The notes beneath the pieces are model-generated. The model was not told where the DNA came from and ran no database searches. It saw only the letters and a program-made list of their open reading frames with translations. Of a DNA stretch of 13,205 nucleotides, positions 1 through 7,012 are shown in pieces. Source of the stretch: an uncultured Peptococcaceae bacterium (GTDB lineage: Bacteria; Bacillota; Desulfitobacteriia; Desulfitobacteriales; Syntrophobotulaceae); assembly GCA_937892995.1 (NCBI GenBank), contig CALBJS010000002.1, forward strand, positions 1-13,205. The letters are read 5' to 3'. A program made the translations under genes and the position numbers. Each line of letters starts with the position of its first letter. Positions within the stretch are counted from its first letter, which is position 1.

Positions 1-1043
1 AGATTATAAATTGATCTTAGCCGGCGGAATGCCCAACGCATTTCAGTGGCCACGACAGCAACTTCCATCATGGCTCGCAGATAGTATTCGCCACACACCT
101 TACGCTGCCATTCGCTCATCTTTTGGTCAAATTCCGCCCAGTAATCAGCGTCATTTCCTTTCGGACCTGGGGGATGGTTCTTTTTAAGCCCCTCCCAAAC
201 TCGATCTCTGACAGCAGCTACCCTTCCTTCGCCAACCATCAAAATGTCAAGAATACCTTGGAATTCGGGGCTCAGGTGTTCAGGCGGAATAGGTGAATCT
301 GGAGATGCCCGTCTTTTGATTCGCTCTTTGGTCATGTTTTCAATGATCTGTCCTCGTTCGATGAACCCCCGACATAATTCAATTAATCGTTCAACAAGTT
401 TTGGATTATCCTTAGAGGTCAGTTCTTCGCGAGCGAGCTCATAAGTTTCCATGACATTTTGTAATTTTTCCTCCAGTTCTACGGGTTTAATAAATTCATA
501 ATCATGAAGTTCGGTGGCGACTGCGAAGGTTCGAAGACTTTTCAGAAAATAAGATGAAGAATCTTGAAAGAGCTCATAAAGATGTTCCTTAAGGATATTC
601 TTATATCTGGGGGGAGCTAAAGCACGATTAATGACGAGGGCGACCCCTAGACCGATAAAGATAGCTAGAGAGCGAACTCCCGCATGCCACAAGAAATAAT
701 CAGGGGAGGCATCAAGGACGAAAATAATGGAGACAATACCAAGAACAATAGCACCCTTCCAGCCTATGCGAATAGCAATCATGATCATCAAAATAACGGC
801 TAGACCAATGATTAATGGACCGTTACCTAGGAAATATCCGAGGAAAATAGCCAAACAGACGGCTGTAATATGAACGATGACTTGTTCTCCGGCATTTTTA
901 AGAGCTTTATTCACAGAGGGCTGCATATTAACGACCGCTGTGATTGCGGCAAAAGAAGCCGGTTCAATATTCAACGATTGACAAATAAAGATGGCCAAGG
1001 TCACGGCCAGGCCTGTTTTTAACATCCTTGCTCCAATGAGCAT
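1..1043 (-). CDS. Aromatic acid exporter (ArAE/DUF939) family membrane protein, 3' end cut off by the window
   Basis: An open frame of 347 codons runs leftwards off the window edge with no stop. It begins MLIGARMLKTGLAVTLAIF and has an AAGGAGG ribosome site six bases before the ATG. The first ~140 residues are a run of hydrophobic segments (for example around IFICQSL, VCLAIFLGYFLG, IGLAVILMIMIAI and AIVLGIVSIIFVL), matching the N-terminal membrane half of the ArAE_1/DUF939 family. After a basic linker (NRALAPPRYKNILKEHL) comes a ~200-residue charged, helical soluble half, as in the family's C-terminal domain. Family members are about this long, so only a few residues are probably missing. The family is related to FUSC/aromatic-acid efflux proteins, but most Firmicute members have no proven substrate. 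It lies 103 bases downstream of the ABC exporter on the same strand with no clear terminator between, so co-transcription is possible. Family call is solid; function is inference. Confidence 0.85.
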   Translation of the reverse strand, partial: MLIGARMLKTGLAVTLAIFICQSLNIEPASFAAITAVVNMQPSVNKALKNAGEQVIVHITAVCLAIFLGYFLGNGPLIIGLAVILMIMIAIRIGWKGAIVLGIVSIIFVLDASPDYFLWHAGVRSLAIFIGLGVALVINRALAPPRYKNILKEHLYELFQDSSSYFLKSLRTFAVATELHDYEFIKPVELEEKLQNVMETYELAREELTSKDNPKLVERLIELCRGFIERGQIIENMTKERIKRRASPDSPIPPEHLSPEFQGILDILMVGEGRVAAVRDRVWEGLKKNHPPGPKGNDADYWAEFDQKMSEWQRKVCGEYYLRAMMEVAVVATEMRWAFRRLRSIYN

Positions 1044-1146
1044 TAGTATCCTCCTTACAAATGCTTAAAAAGCAAACAATATATTTGCGATAACTTAATA
1101 TTATTCTCCGTAGCAAGGTTTAATTCCTTTAAAGGAGGACTAGTAA

Positions 1147-2886
1147 TTAATTTTCTAACCCCTCAAATTGCATGTTATAGTAATTAGCATAAATCCCATC
1201 TACTTTTATCAACTGTTTATGAGTACCTCTTTCGCGGATGCCTTCATCGGTGATGACGATGATTTCATCGGCATTTTTGATTGTACTTAAGCGATGGGCA
1301 ATGACGATGGTTGTCCGGTTTTGGGAGAGTTTTTCTAAGGATTTTTGGATATGCCTTTCACTTTCATTATCAAGGGCTGAGGTTGCTTCATCTAGAATTA
1401 GAATGGGGGGATTCTTGAGGAATACCCGAGCGATGGAGAGTCGTTGTTTTTGTCCGCCGGAAAGTCTGACCCCACGTTCCCCGACATAGGTATCATAGCC
1501 TTGGTCCAAGGAGAGGATATAGTCGTGGATATTAGCATTACGGGCAGCCTCGATGATTTCCGTATCTGTAGCATTTGGCTTGCCGTAAGCGATATTTTCC
1601 TTGATGGAACCATCGAACATGTAGACATCCTGCTGGACGATACCAATAGCGTTACGCAAAGATTCGAGGGTTATATTTCGAATATCTTGACCATCGATGG
1701 TGATTGAGCCCGCGGTCACATCATAAAATCTGGGCAGGAGGGAACATAGAGTTGTTTTTCCACCACCGGAAGGTCCGACTAGGGCGATATTTCTTCCGGC
1801 CTTAATTCTAATGCTTACCTTATCCAGAACATTGTAATCGTTATCATAGCGGAAAGATACATTCTTATATTCTATCTCTCCCTGAACATTAGTAAGTGGC
1901 ATTGCCCCAGGCTTATCTTCGACATCGGGCTTTGTTTCCAAGACTTCACTAAAGCGCTTAAAACCAGCGTATCCTTTTTGGAATTGTTCGGTGAAGTTGA
2001 TTAGTACCTCCAGAGGATTAACAAAGATATTAATATAGAGGATATAGATGGCTAATTCGGTAACTCTTAAAGAGCCGTTTGCTATAAATACTCCGCCCGA
2101 GACTATTACCACGATATAGAGCAGGCCTCCAAAGAAAGAATTCCAGGCATGATAACCACCCATCATTTTATAGCTTTTGGATTTGGAAGCCAAAAATTCT
2201 TGGTTGCTTTTCTTGAATTTTTCCCTTTCCATAGCTTCATTAGCAAAAGATTTTACTACTCTGATTCCAGCTAAGCTATCCTGAAGGCTGGAGTTGACTT
2301 TAGCTATCTTGACTCTGTTGTCCATAAAGATAGACTTCATTTTAATGTTTTTATAAATACTGAAAGAGACCATAATAATGGTTATTACTAGGAGTATTAA
2401 GGTCATCTTCACATTGAGCAACATTAGCAAAATAAAGGAGCCGACGATTTTAAGGGCAGAGATAAAAAGGTTTTCCGGTCCATGGTGAGCGAGCTCGGAG
2501 ATGTCAAAGAGATCTCCAACTAATTTGGACATCATTTCTCCGGTGTTATTCTGATCATAATAAGAAAATGATAGCCTTTGGAAGTGATTAAACAAATCTC
2601 TGCGCATGTCCGCTTCCATTCTTGCTCCCATGATGTGTCCCCAGGAGGTAATGAAATATCGGCAAAAATACTTGATAAGATAGAGTGCCAGTAAGGCGAT
2701 GCCGACGTATCCCAGGGATTTAAGAATAATTTCTCTTTCTTGAGTAAAAAGATTTTTGCTTAAGTAATTTAGGATTTGTGGGAAGGACAAATCAACTAAG
2801 GAAACAATAACAGCACAAAACATGTCTGTGTAAAAAAGGAAACGGTAAGGCTTATAGTACTGTCTGAATTTTTTAAGGATCGTCAT
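1147..2886 (-). CDS. ABC exporter half-transporter (fused membrane and ATPase domains, MsbA/multidrug type)
   Basis: This is a type IV ABC exporter subunit expected to work as a dimer in the cytoplasmic membrane; the substrate is unknown. Numbered from the longest frame (ATG at 2928, 593 residues), the membrane domain covers about 30-320, with the usual YYDQNNTGEMMSKLVGD intracellular-loop motif near 123-139. The ATPase domain follows with Walker A GPSGGGKTT (385-393), Q-loop QQD (432-434), signature LSGGQ (489-493), Walker B ILILDEATSALD (509-520) and switch histidine H545. All catalytic residues are intact. I prefer the ATG at 2886 (MTILKKFRQYYKPYRF), which places the start where relatives usually begin. 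The longest start at 2928 would lie upstream of the transcript expected from the promoter at 2930-2957. The ATG at 2910 is also possible, and no start has a clear Shine-Dalgarno. The gene is divergent from degV. Confidence 0.93.
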   Translation of the reverse strand: MTILKKFRQYYKPYRFLFYTDMFCAVIVSLVDLSFPQILNYLSKNLFTQEREIILKSLGYVGIALLALYLIKYFCRYFITSWGHIMGARMEADMRRDLFNHFQRLSFSYYDQNNTGEMMSKLVGDLFDISELAHHGPENLFISALKIVGSFILLMLLNVKMTLILLVITIIMVSFSIYKNIKMKSIFMDNRVKIAKVNSSLQDSLAGIRVVKSFANEAMEREKFKKSNQEFLASKSKSYKMMGGYHAWNSFFGGLLYIVVIVSGGVFIANGSLRVTELAIYILYINIFVNPLEVLINFTEQFQKGYAGFKRFSEVLETKPDVEDKPGAMPLTNVQGEIEYKNVSFRYDNDYNVLDKVSIRIKAGRNIALVGPSGGGKTTLCSLLPRFYDVTAGSITIDGQDIRNITLESLRNAIGIVQQDVYMFDGSIKENIAYGKPNATDTEIIEAARNANIHDYILSLDQGYDTYVGERGVRLSGGQKQRLSIARVFLKNPPILILDEATSALDNESERHIQKSLEKLSQNRTTIVIAHRLSTIKNADEIIVITDEGIRERGTHKQLIKVDGIYANYYNMQFEGLEN

Positions 2887-2929
2887 AAAATAAAATTGCC
2901 ACGCTTTCATAATAATAACTAGAATCATT

Positions 2930-2957
2930 ATTATATCATAATAAAAATATTGTTCAA
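2930..2957 (-). promoter_or_regulatory. Sigma-A-type promoter with extended -10 for the ABC exporter
   Basis: On the minus strand a TTGAAC -35 (2957-2952) is followed after 16 bases by TATAAT (2935-2930), with a TG placed to give TGATATAAT. This is a near-consensus extended -10 promoter. Transcription should begin near 2923, inside the first codons of the longest frame, which argues for a later start codon. Seen directly; use in vivo is inferred. Confidence 0.7.
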
Positions 2958-3005
2958 ACCAAGGTTTTAAAAAAGTTACTATAGCTGGAAGGAAAATAAT
3001 TTGTG

Positions 3006-3033
3006 TTGTAGAATTTATTAAGAAAAATATGAA
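3006..3033 (+). promoter_or_regulatory. Possible weak promoter for the degV gene
   Basis: TTGTAG (3006-3011) and TATGAA (3028-3033) are separated by 16 bases, and the ATG follows 45 bases later. Both boxes are imperfect in an AT-rich region, so this is only the best candidate on the plus strand. Confidence 0.3.
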
Positions 3034-3078
3034 ATTAAGTGCTAAATATTTCTTAACGAAAAATCAAAGGAGAAGATC

Positions 3079-3906
3079 ATGATTCATGTGGTAACAGATA
3101 GCTGTGCTGACCTCCCAGATAATTTGTTGCAAAAATACAATATTCGGGTTGTGCCCTTGTCCATACGGGTAAATGGTCGGGAATTTAGCGAGGGGGTTGA
3201 TATTACTCCACAGGAGTTTTACCGAGAAATGGCTATTTCTGCTGAATTGCCAAAGACTTCTCAGCCATCGCCGAAGCAATTCGCCAAAATTTTTGAAGAA
3301 CTTTCAGGGGCGGGGAAAGTATTATGTTTTACGATTTCCTCAAAATTAAGTGGTTCTTTTGGCTCAGCTAATCTAGGTAAAAAAATATCCGGCAATCCAA
3401 ATGTAACTGTATTTGATACTTTTGCGGCCTCTATTGGTCAAGGTTTACAGGTTTTAAGGGCTGCGGAATTGATTCAGGAAGGTCTGCCCTTAAATACGGT
3501 TCTCAGCGTACTGAATAGAATGCGTGATGAAATGAAATTTCTTATTCTCTTAGATACTTTGGAAAACATCGTTAAAGGTGGGCGATTAAGCCGATTTCAA
3601 GGTTCCTTAGCCAAACTTCTTAATATTAAGGTGATTCTGCATAATGTTCAGGGAAGACCGGAGATTCTAGAAAAGATGAGGGGTCGAAACAAAACGCTAG
3701 AAAGACTTATCGGACTTGTAGGTGAACGATATGGGGGGGGTTCCAATAGCATTATTGGCATTACACATGTGAATAATTTAGAGGATGCTGAGGTCCTAGC
3801 TGAAGAAATTAAAGAACTTTATCAGCCCCGAGAAGTTATAATCAATGAGATGGGGGCAACTATTTCTACGTATGCAGGTCAATCCGGATTGATAGTTGCT
3901 TTTTGA
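3079..3906 (+). CDS. DegV family protein (fatty-acid-binding, FakB-like)
   Basis: The 275-residue length is normal for DegV proteins. AAAGGAG lies seven bases before the ATG. The N-terminal VTDSCADLP, the substrate-lip region LPKTSQPSP (57-65), SSKLSGSFGSA (87-97), the LENIVKGGRLSR loop (161-172) and the basic KMRGRNK patch (199-205) are all family hallmarks. In characterised members (FakB) the protein binds a free fatty acid and presents it to the kinase FakA for phosphorylation to acyl-phosphate, feeding phospholipid synthesis. No FakA gene is in the window. The C-terminal motif, usually with a His in a THxGPG-like stretch, reads STYAGQSG here, so Tyr265 stands where the carboxylate-binding His is normally found. 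It is transcribed alone, divergent from the ABC exporter, and ends at a strong hairpin. Family assignment is secure; the lipid ligand is unknown. Confidence 0.93.
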   Translation: MIHVVTDSCADLPDNLLQKYNIRVVPLSIRVNGREFSEGVDITPQEFYREMAISAELPKTSQPSPKQFAKIFEELSGAGKVLCFTISSKLSGSFGSANLGKKISGNPNVTVFDTFAASIGQGLQVLRAAELIQEGLPLNTVLSVLNRMRDEMKFLILLDTLENIVKGGRLSRFQGSLAKLLNIKVILHNVQGRPEILEKMRGRNKTLERLIGLVGERYGGGSNSIIGITHVNNLEDAEVLAEEIKELYQPREVIINEMGATISTYAGQSGLIVAF

Positions 3907-3953
3907 ATAAAGAACCACTGCATCGAAATCTTCCGAGTGCAGTGGTTCTTTAT
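3907..3953. terminator. Perfect 16-bp hairpin between convergent degV and ytoQ
   Basis: The arms at 3907-3922 (ATAAAGAACCACTGCA) and 3938-3953 are perfect inverted repeats around a 15-base loop, starting at the base after the degV stop codon. On the plus strand the stem's last bases are TTCTTTAT followed by GTTTC, a weak T tract. Since ytoQ converges from the other side, it probably serves both genes. Confidence 0.75.
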
Positions 3954-3992
3954 GTTTCGCTATAAAATATATTAAACAAAACAATATTTCAT

Positions 3993-4442
3993 TTAATCCT
4001 TTGTTTTGAAAATATAGGAAAGTGCTTTTACTGCCGATTCGACTGTTTCCACAGTTAGATTTGCTTTTTGAGAAAGTTCTTTTAATGGATGATGGAGACT
4101 TTCGGGGCGAATAAGAATTAAGGGTTTGCCGAAGGAAATCGCTGCACTGGCATCCATTGCTGTATTCCACTGCTTATATTTCTCACCAAAAAGAGCAATA
4201 ACGAGATCGGCTTTACTCATTAATACTTGAGTTCGTAAGTTGTTAACACGTGAAGCCGCTTCATCGCGAAAAAAGGCATTGGGCTGTGTCCCAAGAATTT
4301 CTTCGCCAATCACGTCTGAGTAATCATGATCTTCCATGGGACCGACGAACTCTATTGGTAATTGAAGGGCCTGGGACTTTTTCTTTATTTCTTCACGCCA
4401 AGGACTGTGAATTTCACCTGCTAGATAAACTACAAGATTCAT
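3993..4442 (-). CDS. ytoQ: YtoQ family protein
   Basis: A 149-residue cytoplasmic protein with GGAGG nine bases before the ATG. The N-terminal MNLVVYLAGEIHSPWREEI, the FVGPMEDHDYSDVIGEEILG stretch (33-52) and ADLVIALFGEKYKQWNTAMDA (near 78-98) match the YtoQ family of Firmicutes and some other bacteria. The fold looks like that of nucleoside 2-deoxyribosyltransferase/MazG-neighbour Rossmann proteins: a first strand ending in AGE, then a central LFGEKY.QW region and an alternating strand/helix pattern. No enzymatic activity is established for the family to my knowledge. It has its own promoter candidate (4480-4507), is divergent from recQ and converges on degV, so no partner is indicated by context. 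The family call is firm; function is unknown. Confidence 0.87.
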   Translation of the reverse strand: MNLVVYLAGEIHSPWREEIKKKSQALQLPIEFVGPMEDHDYSDVIGEEILGTQPNAFFRDEAASRVNNLRTQVLMSKADLVIALFGEKYKQWNTAMDASAAISFGKPLILIRPESLHHPLKELSQKANLTVETVESAVKALSYIFKTKD

Positions 4443-4479
4443 AGGTACCTACCTCCAATTCATATTTCATTATGTTATT

Positions 4480-4507
4480 ATTATAATTAAAGATCAGTAT
4501 TTATTAA
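4480..4507 (-). promoter_or_regulatory. Promoter candidate for ytoQ
   Basis: On the minus strand a perfect TATAAT (4485-4480) lies 16 bases after TTAATA (4507-4502), about 38 bases upstream of the ytoQ ATG. The -35 is imperfect and the region is AT-rich. Confidence 0.45.
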
Positions 4508-4548
4508 TTAGTTTAAAAGAACAAAGGTTATTTCCAATTTGCTATTAT

Positions 4549-4585
4549 GACCCCTACAGGCAAGGTTGTCAAGTGTAGGTCGGTC
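4549..4585. other. Inverted repeat in the ytoQ-recQ divergent region
   Basis: GACC-CCTACA (4549-4558) pairs with TGTAGG-tc-GGTC (4574-4585), giving a 10-bp stem with a two-base bulge and a 15-base loop. No T-run follows on either strand, so it is not a terminator. It sits about 90 bases upstream of recQ and behind the ytoQ promoter, where an operator or transcript structure could act. It does not resemble a LexA box. Confidence 0.4.
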
Positions 4586-4610
4586 TAAGCAGGTATGTTT
4601 CCCTAGAATT

Positions 4611-4630
4611 AATAGTAAAAAATAGTAAAA
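4611..4630 (+). repeat. Tandem 10-bp repeat upstream of recQ
   Basis: AATAGTAAAA occurs twice head to tail. The second copy plus the next base contains TAAAAT (4626-4631), a plausible -10 element for recQ, but no good -35 stands at the right distance. Confidence 0.5.
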
Positions 4631-4674
4631 TAGAAGCTAGATCAGATACTTAGTATTAAGAGGAGTTAAAAGAT

Positions 4675-6888
4675 ATGATTGTTAGGGCCAAGGATGCCTT
4701 ACAAAAGTATTTTGGTTTTCAGAATTTCAGAGGCGGGCAGGAAAAAGTTATCCAAAGCTTATTAGATAGGCAGGATACTTTAACCATCATGCCTACCGGG
4801 GCAGGAAAGTCAATTACTTATCAGATTCCTGCACTTTTATTAGAGGGGATTACCTTTGTTATTTCTCCTTTAATTTCTTTGATGAAAGATCAAGTAGATA
4901 GCCTCCAAGAGACAGGGGTTTCGGGGACTTTTATTAATAGCTCCCTTTCTCCCCGTGAAGTTCGGTCTCGGATACAGAGAATACAGCATGGGGAATATAA
5001 GCTGGTGTATCTTGCCCCGGAACGACTTGAGTCAGAAGAATTTTTAGGGACACTGCTGAATCTTCCAATTAGCTTTATTGCGGTGGATGAAGCCCATTGT
5101 GTATCCCAATGGGGTCATGATTTTCGGCCAAGCTACCTGAGAATTAATAGATTTGTCCAATCCTTACCTATTCGGCCACTGATTGGAGCCTTTACGGCGA
5201 CAGCTACAGAAGAAGTAAAACGAGATATTATCCTTCGTTTAGGCTTAAAAAAGCCTTATGTTTTTATTGGCGGATTTGATCGGCCCAATTTGAAGTTTAT
5301 TGTCTTAAGGGGAGAAAATAAGAAAGAATTCATTCTTAATTATCTTAAAATTCACCCCAACCAATCCGGAATAATCTATGCAGCTACTCGTAAAGAAGTG
5401 GATAGGCTTTTTAAATTCTTAAAGGGTAAAGGATTTGGCGTCGGGCGGTATCATGCGGGAATGCGAGATCTGGAAAGAAAGGAAAGCCAAGAAGCTTTTA
5501 TTTTTGACGATATTTCCATTATTATTGCCACCAATGCTTTTGGAATGGGGATAGATAAATCCAATGTTCGGTTTGTGATTCATCACAATATGCCTAAGAA
5601 TATGGAATCATACTATCAAGAGGCAGGCAGAGCCGGCCGTGATGGTGAAGCATCGGAATGTATTCTTCTTTTCGGTCAACAAGACGTTCAGATTCAAAAG
5701 CTTCTAATCGAAGAGACAATATCCAGCCGGGAACGTCAAGCTAATGAATATCAAAAGCTGCAAGAAATGGTTGCCTATTGTCATGCTTCAACGTGTTTGC
5801 GGAAGACTATCTTAGAATATTTCGGAGAAGTTCAGGTACCTGAACAGTGTTTTAATTGCAGTAATTGTGAAGAGGATAAAGAAAAGGTAGATGTTACCAT
5901 TGACGCTCAGAAGATTTTATCCTGTGTTTATCGGATGAAGGAACGTTTTGGGATGGCCATGGTCGCGGATGTATTGAAGGGATCCTTAAAGAAACGGGTT
6001 ATTCAGTTTAAACTCAATCAACTTTCTACTCATGGAATTATGCGGGAAACTCCTTTGCAGGAAATTAAAGATAGGATAAACTTTCTGGCGGCTGAAGGTT
6101 ATCTAAGCGTCAACGCCGGCCAGTATCCGATTATTAGGCTTTCCCCTAAAGCAGTCCCTGTTCTAAAAGGGCAAGAAAAAGTCTATCAAATGCTTTTACC
6201 CCAAAAAGAAATTCCAATCACGGAGATGGAGAAAATTTTTGAACGGCTTAGGATTTTACGGAAGACAATTGCTCAACAAGAAGGATTGCCACCTTACATG
6301 ATATTTCAAGATAGTACTCTGAGAGAGATGGCGACTCTATGTCCGGGTGATAAACGGACTCTCCTTGGCGTTAATGGTGTAGGCGAAAAGAAACTGGAGA
6401 AGTATGGAGAACTGTTTTTAAACGAAATCCAGGAGGCTTTCAGCTCTCTTAAACTTAATCAGAGCAAGGAGCCATTCCAAGAGGAAGGGACGGTCAAGGG
6501 GGAGGACCTTTTCTTAAAACAGGTCACCATAGGGCGAGTCTCAGATACTAAGAAAAAATTGAATCAAGAAATAATAAGTAGAGAAAAGAAAGCAAGTCAC
6601 CTGCTTACCCTGGAACTTTACAAAAAAGGAAATACCATTTCAGAGATCGCAGATATTCGGCACATTACTGTGCCAACGATAGAAAATCACTTGCTTAGGT
6701 GTGCTGAGGCAGGTTATGAGGCTCTGTTCGATGATTTTATCCCCTTCGGGCAAGAGCCGCTAATCTTAGATGCAATTCAAGCAGTGGGCGGCGAAAAATT
6801 AAAACCTATCAAAGATACATTGCCGGAGGAAATTAGTTATTTAACAATTAAGGCTGTTCTCTTAAAATTAAAGTATAAAAATAGATAA
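4675..6888 (+). CDS. recQ: ATP-dependent 3'-5' DNA helicase RecQ with C-terminal HRDC and helix-turn-helix extension
   Basis: RecQ unwinds branched DNA during recombination and fork repair. Motif 0 FRGGQ (18-22), Walker A MPTGAGKS (39-46), SPLISLMKDQ (64-73), DEAH (138-141) with the aromatic-rich loop CVSQWGHDFRPSY, TATAT motif III, the IIATNAFGMGIDK motif V and QEAGRAGRDG motif VI are all present. The RecQ zinc site is complete (C374, C392, C395, C398, the standard spacing), followed by an RQC winged helix (~405-495) and an HRDC domain (~518-587, ending in LLGVNGVGEKKLEKYG). Beyond it about 100 residues (~640-737; HLLTLELYKKGNTISEIADIRHITVPTIENHL) form a helix-turn-helix of the HTH_40 type found at the end of many longer bacterial RecQs, giving 737 residues against ~600 in E. 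coli. AGGAG stands nine bases before the ATG. Transcribed alone. Confidence 0.96.
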   Translation: MIVRAKDALQKYFGFQNFRGGQEKVIQSLLDRQDTLTIMPTGAGKSITYQIPALLLEGITFVISPLISLMKDQVDSLQETGVSGTFINSSLSPREVRSRIQRIQHGEYKLVYLAPERLESEEFLGTLLNLPISFIAVDEAHCVSQWGHDFRPSYLRINRFVQSLPIRPLIGAFTATATEEVKRDIILRLGLKKPYVFIGGFDRPNLKFIVLRGENKKEFILNYLKIHPNQSGIIYAATRKEVDRLFKFLKGKGFGVGRYHAGMRDLERKESQEAFIFDDISIIIATNAFGMGIDKSNVRFVIHHNMPKNMESYYQEAGRAGRDGEASECILLFGQQDVQIQKLLIEETISSRERQANEYQKLQEMVAYCHASTCLRKTILEYFGEVQVPEQCFNCSNCEEDKEKVDVTIDAQKILSCVYRMKERFGMAMVADVLKGSLKKRVIQFKLNQLSTHGIMRETPLQEIKDRINFLAAEGYLSVNAGQYPIIRLSPKAVPVLKGQEKVYQMLLPQKEIPITEMEKIFERLRILRKTIAQQEGLPPYMIFQDSTLREMATLCPGDKRTLLGVNGVGEKKLEKYGELFLNEIQEAFSSLKLNQSKEPFQEEGTVKGEDLFLKQVTIGRVSDTKKKLNQEIISREKKASHLLTLELYKKGNTISEIADIRHITVPTIENHLLRCAEAGYEALFDDFIPFGQEPLILDAIQAVGGEKLKPIKDTLPEEISYLTIKAVLLKLKYKNR

Positions 6889-6904
6889 ACGTGATGAGTA
6901 AGTA

Positions 6905-6953
6905 TAGGGAAAAAAATAAGACCTTCGTACTAATTTGTAGTACGGGTCTTATT
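6905..6953. terminator. Bidirectional terminator between recQ and the amide/permease operon
   Basis: AATAAGACC-tt-CGTACTA (6915-6932) pairs with TAGTACGGGTCTTATT (6938-6953) around a five-base loop, a 16-bp stem with a two-base bulge. Read on the minus strand the stem runs directly into a T-run (complement of A6910-A6916), a textbook intrinsic terminator for the operon ending at 7013. On the plus strand it follows the recQ stop by 26 bases, with a weaker T tract. Confidence 0.88.
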
Positions 6954-7012
6954 GTTAGAATAGCCTTTTTATATTTAGGATAGGTTATTGTAGTTTACCG
7001 GGGTAGTCTATT

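Noticed and set aside
244..444. Plus-strand reading frame opposite the ArAE gene
   Set aside because: It is antisense to a well-supported coding frame, has no ribosome site and no family resemblance. The same holds for the opposite-strand frames at 1238-1489, 1444-1707, 8513-8794, 8822-9097, 9923-10430 and 10966-11166.
1125..1136. TCCTTTAAAGGA, a perfect 12-bp palindrome with an AAAGGAGG ribosome-site-like sequence on the plus strand
   Set aside because: No start codon follows on the plus strand, only a few codons are open from the ATT, and the hairpin would be too small with no T-run for a terminator of the ABC gene.
3796..4170. Minus-strand frame of 124 codons spanning the end of degV and part of ytoQ
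   Set aside because: It crosses the terminator hairpin, overlaps two real genes, lacks a ribosome site and has the composition of a shadow frame.
4549..4674. SOS (LexA) box upstream of recQ
   Set aside because: I looked for a GAAC-N4-GTTC-type site in this region and found none; the inverted repeat there has a different sequence.
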